Below are positions 51,670 to 59,918 of a stretch of DNA of 64,000 nt, in pieces (the first letter of the stretch is position 1; every line of letters begins with the position of its first letter). A program made the position numbers and the translations under genes. The notes under the pieces were generated by a model. It ran no database searches. It was not told where the DNA came from and saw nothing but the letters and a program-made list of their open reading frames with translations. The stretch comes from Kibdelosporangium aridum (GTDB lineage Bacteria; Actinomycetota; Actinomycetes; Mycobacteriales; Pseudonocardiaceae), in the NCBI RefSeq assembly GCF_900176515.1, contig NZ_FWXV01000007.1:186001-250000 (forward strand), written 5' to 3'.

Positions 51670-52968
51670 TTATGGTCCGACGAGAGCGACCTCCGCGGGT
51701 GATTTGCGTGCCGTGGGCGCCGGGATGATCGCGCCCTGCTCGCGGTCGGTGGTCATCGGTGGCTGGATCTCCCGGGTCGTGCTGTCCGGGTTGACCTGGA
51801 AGACGTACGCACCGGTGTACCCGGAATGCGACTGCGCGGAGAACCCGAACGGCGTCACGCCGGGACCGTTGATCTGCCCGGACTCCATGGCCTGGACGAG
51901 TTTGGCGCGGGTCAGGTCCCGGCCGGTGAGCTTGAGTGCCTGCGCGAACGTGTACGCCTGCGCCATGCCGAAAATGACGGTGTTGGTCAGCGGCTCGTTC
52001 GGCATGTACTTGGCGTGCACCTCGCGGAACAGTTGGATCCACGGATCGTCGGTACGACCCGCGTCGGGCAGGTAGCCCGTGCCGATCATGCCGTTCAGCA
52101 ACGCGGGGGCGGAAACCTCGGTCCCGCCGCGTTTCGCGAAGTCCTGCAGCAGTCCTGTGAGTGTCGCGGGGTCGGCGCCGATGCTGCTGACGACGAACTG
52201 TGTCTGGTAACCAAGCCTGGCCGCGGTGAGGATCGACAGCGCGGTGAACGCCGGAACACACGAGCACACCACGATTTCCGCGCCCGCCGACTTCAGGGCG
52301 TTCACCTGCGGCAGCACGTCGGTGTTCGCCGGGTCGTAGGCCTGGCGGGTCACGGTCCGGTCGGCGATGAACTGGTCAAGGCCCTTCTGCGCGTCGCGGC
52401 CCACGTCGTCGTTCTGGAACAGCAGGCCGACCTTCTTGCCCGGCAACTGATCCGCGATGTACTTGCCCTGGATCCTGCCCTCGCGGGTGTAGTCGACCTG
52501 GAATCCGAACGTCTGCTTGCTCGCCGGGTCGTCCCACATCAGCGCGCCGGACGAGACGAGCACGTCAGGCACGCCCTCGGTGTTCAGGTACTCGACCACT
52601 TTGGAGTGCGTCGGGGTGCCGAGGCCGCCGACGATGGCGAACACCTGGTCCTGCAGCACGAGTTTCTTGACGACTTCGACCGTGCGGGTCGGGTTGTAGC
52701 CGTCGTCCTCGACGCGGTAGTCGATCTTGCGGCCGTGGATGCCGCCCTTGTCGTTGATATAGCTGTACATCGCTTTGGCGGCGACCGAGATGCGGCTGTA
52801 CCCGGGGGCGGCGGGCCCGGTCAGCGGCTGGTGTGTGCCGATCACGACGGTGTCGCCGGTGACGCCTGGCGCCGAGTCGCCAGACGCCGCACCACCGCCG
52901 GCGGGCCGTTCACCCGCGCCCGCACAGGCACTGAGTAACAGCAACGACACCAGGATCAGTGTTCTCAT
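51670..52968 (-). CDS. ABC importer substrate-binding lipoprotein, branched-chain amino acid type
   Basis: 432 residues from ATG 52968. A lipobox LLSAC predicts an anchored lipoprotein. The binding-protein fold (type I periplasmic) shows GTHQPLTGPAAPGYSRIS, YINDKGGIHGRKIDYRVEDDGYNP and FAIVGGLGTPTHSKVVEYL. This family binds amino acids but also aromatic or carboxylic compounds, so the name does not fix the ligand. The start overlaps the LivM-type permease stop (ATGA). Confidence 0.9.
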   Translation of the reverse strand: MRTLILVSLLLLSACAGAGERPAGGGAASGDSAPGVTGDTVVIGTHQPLTGPAAPGYSRISVAAKAMYSYINDKGGIHGRKIDYRVEDDGYNPTRTVEVVKKLVLQDQVFAIVGGLGTPTHSKVVEYLNTEGVPDVLVSSGALMWDDPASKQTFGFQVDYTREGRIQGKYIADQLPGKKVGLLFQNDDVGRDAQKGLDQFIADRTVTRQAYDPANTDVLPQVNALKSAGAEIVVCSCVPAFTALSILTAARLGYQTQFVVSSIGADPATLTGLLQDFAKRGGTEVSAPALLNGMIGTGYLPDAGRTDDPWIQLFREVHAKYMPNEPLTNTVIFGMAQAYTFAQALKLTGRDLTRAKLVQAMESGQINGPGVTPFGFSAQSHSGYTGAYVFQVNPDSTTREIQPPMTTDREQGAIIPAPTARKSPAEVALVGP

Positions 52969-53951
52969 GGTCTTCCCTTCCGGATCGACTGCCACAACCG
53001 GGCCACAGCGCCATGGATGCCGCGCGGGAACACGAGCACCACCACGACGAGCACGGCGCCGAACACCGCGAGCGGCAAGTTCTGGGTGATGTTGGTGCTC
53101 AGATCCAGCGAGTGGGTCACGTCGTTGGCCCACGCGGGCACGTAAACCAACGCCAGCGCACCCCACAAGGCACCCCATAGGCTGCCGACTCCGCCGAGCA
53201 CCATGGCGGCCAACAACGACAAGGACAACGCGACGCTGAACGAGCCGGGTGCGGCCGTGCCGAGCAAGAAGGCCTGCAATCCGCCGGCCAGCCCACCACA
53301 TGCCGAGCTCAGCAGGAAAGCCATGATCTTGGTTCGTCCAATGTGGATGCCGGAAACAGCGGCGGCAACTTCGTCGTCACGGACGGCGCGCAGCAGCCGG
53401 CCGAACCGGCCGCGGACCACGTTCGCGAGCAGAACCAGCACAAGCAGGGCGGTCGTCCACACGACCCACGCCTGCCACTGGGTCTGCGAAACCTCAAGCC
53501 CCACAGGCAGACTGTTCACTGTGAACGCCAAACCGTTGCTGCCACCGAGGAAATCCGGGAACCGCTGAGTGATCGCCGGTAACCCGACAGCCAAACCCAG
53601 GGTCGCGCCAGCCAGGTAAGGACCGTGCAGTCGCGCGGCCGCGGCGCCGGTGAGCATGCCCGCGAGCCCCGCCGTGACGCCCGCCAGCAGGAGGTCCACC
53701 CAGAACGGCAACGACGGCACATAGATCACCAGGAGGCCGACCGTGTACGCGCCGATGAACATGAAAGCGCCGTGTCCCAACGAGATCTGACCATTGCCGC
53801 CAGTCAGGAGCGTCAGACCCGCGACCGCGACAAGGTAGTAGCCGACCGTCGCGATGCGCACGTTGGTGAACGGGTCGACCACCATCGTCACAAGAACGAC
53901 TGCGGCCAGGGCCGCCAAGGCAAAGAGGACGTGCCGCAGCAATAGGCTCAT
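52965..53951 (-). CDS. LivM-type permease
   Basis: 328 residues with about nine to ten helices. Family features: GYYLVAVAGLTLLTGGNGQISLGHGAFMFIGAY (read as two blocks) and RLLRAVRDDEVAAAVSGI, followed by a helix hairpin. Second permease of the importer. It lies one base from the LivH-type gene and overlaps the binding protein start. The membrane-embedded translocator pairs with LivH. Confidence 0.92.
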   Translation of the reverse strand: MSLLLRHVLFALAALAAVVLVTMVVDPFTNVRIATVGYYLVAVAGLTLLTGGNGQISLGHGAFMFIGAYTVGLLVIYVPSLPFWVDLLLAGVTAGLAGMLTGAAAARLHGPYLAGATLGLAVGLPAITQRFPDFLGGSNGLAFTVNSLPVGLEVSQTQWQAWVVWTTALLVLVLLANVVRGRFGRLLRAVRDDEVAAAVSGIHIGRTKIMAFLLSSACGGLAGGLQAFLLGTAAPGSFSVALSLSLLAAMVLGGVGSLWGALWGALALVYVPAWANDVTHSLDLSTNITQNLPLAVFGAVLVVVVLVFPRGIHGAVARLWQSIRKGRP

Positions 53952-53952
53952 C

Positions 53953-54804
53953 TCACACCCTCCTCGCCAGGCCGCGCCCGAACAAGCCGTGGGGACGCAC
54001 GCTCAGCACCACCACGAGAATCGCGAGCGATGCGAGCGTGACGAGTTCGGGTCCGAGGTATCCGGACACATAGGACAGTCCTATGCCGGTTCCGAATCCG
54101 GCGATGACCGTGCCGATCGGGTTGTCCAGGCCACCGACGACAGCGGCCGTCAGCGAGTACACGAAGATCCCGTCCAGCACGGTCGGATACAGAAGAGGCG
54201 GCACAGCAAGCAAACCGGCGAGCGCGCCGACCGCCGCGGCCAACGCCGTGCCCGCGGTGACCATCAGCCCGACGCGCACACCGGCCAAAGCGGCGGCTTC
54301 TGGCGCGAATGCCGCGGCACGCATCCGCAAACCCAACGACGTGAACTTGAACAACAGCAAGACACCGGCTGCGGTGACAAGTACGACCAGAACCGCGAAA
54401 ACGCTGGCCGCGGAGAACAATCCCCGGAAGTCGAAGGCGTAGCCGAAGGACCGCGGCTCGCTCGTCCATATCATGCCCGCAATCGCTTGCACGACCAGCA
54501 AAAGCCCGAGGGTGACGATCACCGAGCCGAGTTCGCCGTGCGCACGGGCCGGACGAATGAGCAACCGATCGCTCAGTGCGCCGAGCACGGCTCCCGCGAC
54601 GATCGCCACCGCGAAGCCGAGCCAGTACGTTCCGGTGATCTGGTTGACGGTGAAGGCGAAGTACGTCGACAGCAACGCCAGCGCGGGCTGGGCGAAGTTC
54701 ACCACCCGGGTCGCCCGGAAGATGATCACGAGCGACAGCCCCAGAGCCGCGTACACCGCTCCGCTCGCCAGGCCGCCGACAGTCAGCGTCCACCAGGTGC
54801 TCAC
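53953..54804 (-). CDS. LivH-type permease
   Basis: 283 residues with about eight helices. Typical N-terminal GLASGAVYAALGLSLVIIFRATRVVNFAQPALA and central VFKFTSLGLRMRAAAF (with RAAAF-type coupling sequence), plus NPIGTVIAGFGTGI. First permease of the importer. Its start overlaps LivF by four bases, consistent with coupled translation. Confidence 0.92.
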   Translation of the reverse strand: MSTWWTLTVGGLASGAVYAALGLSLVIIFRATRVVNFAQPALALLSTYFAFTVNQITGTYWLGFAVAIVAGAVLGALSDRLLIRPARAHGELGSVIVTLGLLLVVQAIAGMIWTSEPRSFGYAFDFRGLFSAASVFAVLVVLVTAAGVLLLFKFTSLGLRMRAAAFAPEAAALAGVRVGLMVTAGTALAAAVGALAGLLAVPPLLYPTVLDGIFVYSLTAAVVGGLDNPIGTVIAGFGTGIGLSYVSGYLGPELVTLASLAILVVVLSVRPHGLFGRGLARRV

Positions 54805-55499
54805 CGGTTCACTCCCAAGTAGGCCTCGTGCAACGCCTCCACCGAGATCGACTCGGCCGATCCGTCCAGCGCCACCGCACCGAGCGCCAGTACGTAAGCC
54901 CGTTCGGCCACGGACAAGGCACTTCGCGCGTTTTGTTCCACCAGCAGCACGGTCAATCCCGTGCGGTCCCGCAGATCACGCAGGACGCGCATGATCGCCG
55001 CGGTCACCAACGGCGCCAACCCCAGTGACGGCTCGTCCAGCAGCAGAACGCGCGGCTTGCCCATCAAGGCACGGCCGATCGCGAGCATTTGCCGTTCCCC
55101 ACCGGACAACGTGCTCGCCTGCCGTCCCAGTTTGTCGGTCAGCGGCGGGAACAGGTCCAGCACCTCGTCGAACGCCGGATTGCGGCACCACAGCCCGCCG
55201 AGCCGGAGGTTCTCCCGCACGGTCAGCTCCCTGATCACGCCGCCGTGTTCCGGGACGTGGCCGAGCCCCATCCGCGCGATCCGGTCGGCGGGAAGCCCGG
55301 TGATCTCGGTGCCGTCGAACGTGATCGACCCCGAGGACGGCGCCACCAGGCCGCTGATCGTCCGTAACAGGGTCGTCTTGCCGGCGCCGTTCGCGCCGAG
55401 GACAGCGGTCAGCGTCCCGTCGGGCACCGAGAGGTCCACGCCGTTCAAAGCGCGCACGGCACCGTACTTGGTGACCACTGAGGACAGCGACAGCGTCAC
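54801..55499 (-). CDS. LivF-type ATPase
   Basis: 232 residues from GTG 55499. Walker A GANGAGKTT, signature TLSGGERQML, Walker B LLLDEPSLGL and H-loop LVEQNA. Energises the importer. The longer upstream frame is an out-of-gene extension and was rejected. It overlaps both neighbours by four bases (LivG stop and LivH start). Confidence 0.93.
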   Translation of the reverse strand: MTLSLSSVVTKYGAVRALNGVDLSVPDGTLTAVLGANGAGKTTLLRTISGLVAPSSGSITFDGTEITGLPADRIARMGLGHVPEHGGVIRELTVRENLRLGGLWCRNPAFDEVLDLFPPLTDKLGRQASTLSGGERQMLAIGRALMGKPRVLLLDEPSLGLAPLVTAAIMRVLRDLRDRTGLTVLLVEQNARSALSVAERAYVLALGAVALDGSAESISVEALHEAYLGVNR

Positions 55500-56257
55500 G
55501 CCGGGACCCCCAGGTAGGCGTCGATCACGCGCTGGTCGTTCTGGATGTACGCGGGCCGTCCGGCCGCGATCACCTCGCCGAAGTCCAGCACCACGACCCG
55601 CGAGCAGACCCGCATCACCCAGTCGATGTTGTGCTCGACCACCACGACCGCGCATCGCGTGGACAGCGCGGTGATCCGCTCCTCCAGTTCGTCGATCTCA
55701 TCGGCGGCCAGGCCGCTGGCTGGTTCGTCGAGCAGGAGCAGTCGAGGCTCCGCGACCAGTGCACGGGCGAGTGCCACGCGTTTGCGGATCCCGTATGGCA
55801 ATGAACTGGGCATCGCGGCGTGCACGCCCGCGATGCCCAAGCCCTCCAGCGTTTCCATCGCCCGGTCGCGTAACTCGGCTTCGTCCCGTGCCGCGCGGCG
55901 CAGTCCGAGGAGTGTCGACAGTGGACCAGACCGGGCCAGCGGCCCCGCTCCGACCAGCACGTTGTCCAGTACGGACATGCCTGGGAACAGCCCGAGGCCT
56001 TGCAAGGTCCGGCTGATCCCCATGCTGGCCAACGAGTCCGGCCGATGGCCATGCAGTTGCGTGCCGCACCAGCGGATCGTGCCGCTTTGCGGCCGGACCA
56101 ACCCGCTGACGACGTTGAACAGGGTGGTCTTGCCCGCGCCGTTCGGGCCGATGACGCCGAGGACGGTGCCGTCTTCGACGGCCAGGCTCACGTCTCGCAA
56201 CGCGACCAGGCCGTCGAAGCGCACCGTCACTTTCTCGATGCTGAGCAGTTCGATCAT
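55496..56257 (-). CDS. LivG-type ATPase
   Basis: 253 residues from ATG 56257, which overlaps the cutinase stop (ATGA). Walker A GPNGAGKTT, the LivG-type RTLQGLGLFPGMSVLDNVLVGA region, a signature-like SLPYGIRKRVALARAL and Walker B LLLDEPASGL. The signature reads PYGIRKR rather than SYGQQRR, a mild divergence. It pairs with LivF. Confidence 0.92.
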   Translation of the reverse strand: MIELLSIEKVTVRFDGLVALRDVSLAVEDGTVLGVIGPNGAGKTTLFNVVSGLVRPQSGTIRWCGTQLHGHRPDSLASMGISRTLQGLGLFPGMSVLDNVLVGAGPLARSGPLSTLLGLRRAARDEAELRDRAMETLEGLGIAGVHAAMPSSLPYGIRKRVALARALVAEPRLLLLDEPASGLAADEIDELEERITALSTRCAVVVVEHNIDWVMRVCSRVVVLDFGEVIAAGRPAYIQNDQRVIDAYLGVPA

Positions 56258-57180
56258 GAGTGTGGGCAGGTGTCCCGGTAGTCGGAGATCTCCCGGTCGT
56301 TCGGAGCCGGGCAGAGGAACTGCTCGTAGCGGGTGTCGTTGTCGACGAACCGTTTGAGCCACGAGATCATGTACTTGGCCATCGTGGTGTTGGGCGTCTG
56401 CGGGAAGAAGTGGCTGGCGTTGTCCAGCTCCATGTACGCCTTCTCGGCCGACGCCGGAATCGAGGTGTAGAACGGGATCGAGTGCGACGCGACAGGCGCG
56501 ACGGAGTCGCTCTCGCCGCCGATGACGAACGTCGGCACCCGCAGGGTCGACCACGTCTTCTGGGTGTTCCACGCCGCGATCGGGATCGCCGCCTGCAGCG
56601 TCGGCTGGTCTGCCGCTGCCTCAAGGGAACCGCCGCCGCCCATCGAGTGCCCGGCCACAGCGAGGCGGGAGGCGTCGATGCGCGTGCGGACCGTGCTGCG
56701 CTGAGTCAGGTACGTCAGCGCGGCCCGCAGCTGATCACCACGGCTGTCCGGTTGGTCGAGAGTGGACAGTGTGTCGATGGTGATCACCACGAACCCTTGG
56801 GAGGCAAGGCGAGGACCCATCCAGGAGATGCTGGACTGGGTCGCGGTGAAGCCCGGCGAGATGGCGAGCGCACCGAACGTGCCCTCGCTGGTGCTCGTCG
56901 GGTAGTAGATCGTGCCGCCACCGAAGCCGGTTGCCGACAACCGTGACACGGTCGTCTGGGAGACCGAGAACGGACCGCGAGAAGCTTCAATGCTGCTCTC
57001 GGTCGGGTCAGGGCCGCGTTCATAGGGGTTTTCAGCACTGAGTTCGACGGCGCCGATGGCGGTGGTGGGAGTACCGGTGACGACTGCGCCGAGGGCGGTG
57101 GCAGGGACTCCGGCGGCAACGACTGCGCCGATTACTGGGGCAATGGTCAGTCCGGTCAGGATCCGAACGCCTCTTCGCAT
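56254..57180 (-). CDS. Secreted cutinase / PET-hydrolase-like polyester hydrolase
   Basis: 308 residues with a signal peptide, then a mature domain starting near ENPYERGPDPT. It closely matches the bacterial cutinase family of Thermobifida and related actinomycetes that hydrolyse cutin and PET: EASRGPFSVSQTTVSRL, GGGTIYYP, SPGFTATQSSISW (oxyanion), GHSMGGGGSLEAA with Ser179, IAAWNTQKTW with Trp204, Asp225 and His257, and the C-terminal FLCPAP/DTCP cysteine pair (290, 305). All catalytic residues are intact. Predicted to cleave polyester or lipid esters outside the cell. Its stop overlaps livG, so transport and hydrolysis are coupled. Activity on PET is not proven. Confidence 0.9.
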   Translation of the reverse strand: MRRGVRILTGLTIAPVIGAVVAAGVPATALGAVVTGTPTTAIGAVELSAENPYERGPDPTESSIEASRGPFSVSQTTVSRLSATGFGGGTIYYPTSTSEGTFGALAISPGFTATQSSISWMGPRLASQGFVVITIDTLSTLDQPDSRGDQLRAALTYLTQRSTVRTRIDASRLAVAGHSMGGGGSLEAAADQPTLQAAIPIAAWNTQKTWSTLRVPTFVIGGESDSVAPVASHSIPFYTSIPASAEKAYMELDNASHFFPQTPNTTMAKYMISWLKRFVDNDTRYEQFLCPAPNDREISDYRDTCPHS

Positions 57181-57308
57181 GATGCGCTGTTCTCCAATCG
57201 ACTCTTCGTTGAGCGTCGGACGCGATCAGTGACTGACTGTCGCAAGCGGTGAGCGCCGCGCGCATCGGTGGAATCGCCAGTCCTCACGCGCGCCGGGCGG
57301 GTACTAGG

Positions 57309-57324
57309 GCGTACCGCCGTACGC
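57309..57324. promoter_or_regulatory. Operator-like inverted repeat before the TetR gene
   Basis: GCGTAC, four bases, GCGTAC on the other strand (GTACGC). It ends eight bases before the regulator start in the divergent region with the cutinase operon. A good TetR-type operator candidate. Confidence 0.5.
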
Positions 57325-57331
57325 TGCCGTC

Positions 57332-57940
57332 GTGAGCCCCACCGCCGAAGAGATCGTCCGGGTCGCCGCGCACTGGATCGACCGGGGAATCCGGCTTGAC
57401 ACCCGCACTCTGGCCGCCGAGCTGGGGATTTCGCGGACCACGCTGTTCCGCCGGGTCGGCAACCGGGAGGACCTGCTCGGCGACACGCTCTGGTACATGG
57501 GCGACCGGACGCTCAAGGCAGCGCAACGGGACTGGCAGACCAAACACGGATCGGCGGTCCGCGACCCGGATGGCCAGTTGCGGTGCTTGGAGGTGATGCG
57601 CCGCTACCGGGCGGACATCGCGGGCAACCACGGCTTCCGCCAGTTCCTGAACGACGAGCCCGCTGTCGCGATCCGGGTGCTGACCGATCCGCAGGGCCGG
57701 GTGCAGCCGCGGGTGATGACCGCGCACGTCGAACTGCTGCGCCGGGACGTCGAGGACGGCGGGTTCGTGCCGGTGGTGAGCCTGGAGAACCTGTCGTACG
57801 CGATCGTCCGGCTCGGTGAGGCGTTCCTGTACTCCGATGTGCTGGCTTCCCGCGCGCCGGATTTGGCGGCCGCCTCGACTTTGCTCGGTGCGTTGGTGGA
57901 AGGGCGGGTGACGGCTCCAGAGCCGACCGTGGGGTTGTGA
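57332..57940 (+). CDS. TetR-family regulator, QsdR-like
   Basis: 202 residues starting with GTG. The N-terminal helix-turn-helix is LAAELGISRTTLFRRVGNREDLLGDTLWY. The C-terminal region ENLSYAIVRLGEAFLYSDVLASRAPDLAAASTLLGALV (in two parts) resembles QsdR-type regulators. It is divergent from the cutinase operon and the intervening inverted repeat is probably its site; it may respond to an ester breakdown product. Regulation is inferred from position. Confidence 0.85.
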   Translation: MSPTAEEIVRVAAHWIDRGIRLDTRTLAAELGISRTTLFRRVGNREDLLGDTLWYMGDRTLKAAQRDWQTKHGSAVRDPDGQLRCLEVMRRYRADIAGNHGFRQFLNDEPAVAIRVLTDPQGRVQPRVMTAHVELLRRDVEDGGFVPVVSLENLSYAIVRLGEAFLYSDVLASRAPDLAAASTLLGALVEGRVTAPEPTVGL

Positions 57941-57992
57941 AACACTTCGCGCTGGTGTTTCATCGTCAGGGCGCTCACCGAGGAGGCCCTCC

Positions 57993-59918
57993 ATGTCGTC
58001 CGCGTGGCACGAGAAGCTGCTCGCGGACGCGCGCGCCGGGCTCGGAGCAAGCCGCGTGCTGTTGGGTGCGGCACCGGACTTGGTGCCTGCCAACGACTTC
58101 ACGGTGTTGCGGATCTGCGGGCTGCAGTCAGAACGCGACCTGCCGTTCGCCGCGCTGCATCGTCTGCTGCTGCCAGTACTGTCCGCTGACGACCTGCGTC
58201 AGACGCTGCGCGGCTCGCCACTCCAGTTGCGATGTGCGGTGCACGAACTCCTGATCGGCTTGTCCCCCGTGCTGGTCCAAGCCGACGACGCACAGTGGCT
58301 GGACCGGGAGACCATGGACGTTCTGGGATTCGTCGCCCGGCGGGTGACCGGTCACCGTCTCGCGGTCCTGATCTCCGGCTGTCCTGAGTGGACTGGCGAG
58401 CTGCCGTCCGCACTGGTCGGGCTGGTCGCCGAGCTGGGCAGCCCAGTCGACGCCGCACAGCACGCGTGGCACGCCGATCGCCCCGACTGGGCGCGGACAC
58501 TGCTGTCCCGGGCTGGTGCGGACGCGGGTCGCACAGCGTTGTTGCTCGGCGAAATCGAACTGCGTGACGGCGATCCGGCTGTCGCCGTCCACGAACTGAC
58601 CACCGCCGCGGCTCAACTGGACGATCCGAGTCCCGCGCTGCTATTGGCCGGTGAGGCCCGCCGGTTGTGCGGTGATGTGCGCGGTTACCGCGCGATGGCG
58701 CGCACGCTGCCGCCTATATCAGATCTGCCTATTTCAGATCTGATGTTGGCGCACTTCCGTGGTCTGACGGCGACGTTCGAAGGCAGGCACGCTGACGCCG
58801 CCCAACCGTTGCGCGACGTCGTGCGGCTCGGCATGGCGGCGACGGACGTGGCGTCGGCGGTGTGGGCTGCCGAAGCCGCGTTCGCGCTCGGCCTGGGCGA
58901 GAAAGCGTTCGAGTGCGCGTCGGCCGCGGTCAGCCGCGCCCGACCGACCGGTCGGGAGGCGGCATTGCCGTGGGCGCTCGTCCAGTTGTCGTTGGCGGCG
59001 ATCGTGCTCGACCGCCACGAGGTCGCGCTGGAGGCGTCGCGCGAAGGTTTGGCCGCATCCACCGCACAGCGCACTACCCGGACGGAACACCTCTCCCTGC
59101 TCGCCCTGTCAGCCGCCTTGCGTGACGACCGCGAGACCGCCCAGTCGCATTTGGACAACGCGGCCACCGCGATCGCCAAGCGCGGCCTTGGCCGGCCGTG
59201 CGCGATCGCTTCGTGGGCATACGCATGTCTCGACCTCGCCGACGACCGTCCCGCGGACGCTTTGGCGCGACTGGACACCATGACGGCGGGCGTAAGCGGA
59301 ACGCAGCCCGCGATCCGGGCACTGGCAACGCCGCAACTAGTCGAGGCAGCTGTGCTCGTCGGACAACACGACCGCGCGGAACGTGCACTGAAGGTCTTCG
59401 ACGGCTGGGTCCGCACGGGCGGGAACTCGGCCTGGCTGGCGTTGTCGCACCGCTGCCACGCCCTGCTCACCGACGACCTCACCCATTTCGAGACGGCGAT
59501 CGCCCTGCACCGCAAAGCAGGCGCGGCCATGGAACTGGCACGCACGCAACTGCTGTACGCCAACCGTCTGCGGCTACGGCGCCGTCTGCTCGACGCCCGC
59601 GACCAGTTCCGGTCCGCGTTGAGAGTGTTCCAGTCCATCGGCGCCCAGCGCTGGACCGCCCGCGCCGAAGCAGGGTTACGCGCCGCAGGCGAAACGGTCA
59701 GCGCACCGAACGTTTCGCTCGCGGGCCTGACCCCGCAGCAAGCGGCGATCTCCCGGCTGGTCGCCGTCGGCGAGACGAACAAGGAGATCGCCCGGCGGCT
59801 GGTGATCAGCCACCGGACGGTCGACCACCACCTGCGCAACATCTTCACCACGCTGGGCGTCCGCTCGCGGGTGGAACTGGCCCGCCGCGTCACCAGCCTG
59901 GAAGACGAGCAGGCCTAG
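57993..59918 (+). CDS. LuxR-family (LAL-like) regulator lacking a P-loop
   Basis: 641 residues from ATG 57993, after GAGGAGG. The C-terminus is a LuxR helix-turn-helix (LTPQQAAISRLVAVGETNKEIARRLVISHRTVDHHLRNIFTTLG, read in parts). The N-terminal part resembles LAL regulators (LRICGLQSERDLPFAALHRLLLPVL, QADDAQWLDRETMDVL) but the Walker A segment expected before LRICG is absent. The middle is helical repeat-like. A five-residue duplication PISDL-PISDL is present. It may have lost ATP dependence. Divergence from the TetR gene is not seen; it lies 52 bases downstream on the same strand. Confidence 0.82.
   Translation: MSSAWHEKLLADARAGLGASRVLLGAAPDLVPANDFTVLRICGLQSERDLPFAALHRLLLPVLSADDLRQTLRGSPLQLRCAVHELLIGLSPVLVQADDAQWLDRETMDVLGFVARRVTGHRLAVLISGCPEWTGELPSALVGLVAELGSPVDAAQHAWHADRPDWARTLLSRAGADAGRTALLLGEIELRDGDPAVAVHELTTAAAQLDDPSPALLLAGEARRLCGDVRGYRAMARTLPPISDLPISDLMLAHFRGLTATFEGRHADAAQPLRDVVRLGMAATDVASAVWAAEAAFALGLGEKAFECASAAVSRARPTGREAALPWALVQLSLAAIVLDRHEVALEASREGLAASTAQRTTRTEHLSLLALSAALRDDRETAQSHLDNAATAIAKRGLGRPCAIASWAYACLDLADDRPADALARLDTMTAGVSGTQPAIRALATPQLVEAAVLVGQHDRAERALKVFDGWVRTGGNSAWLALSHRCHALLTDDLTHFETAIALHRKAGAAMELARTQLLYANRLRLRRRLLDARDQFRSALRVFQSIGAQRWTARAEAGLRAAGETVSAPNVSLAGLTPQQAAISRLVAVGETNKEIARRLVISHRTVDHHLRNIFTTLGVRSRVELARRVTSLEDEQA
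58713..58742. repeat. Tandem 15-base duplication inside the LuxR gene
   Basis: CCTATATCAGATCTG followed by CCTATTTCAGATCTG. The unit is a multiple of three and yields PISDL twice. The AT-rich unit resembles the CCTATATCCGATAGG word at 5101 and 51143. Confidence 0.75.
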
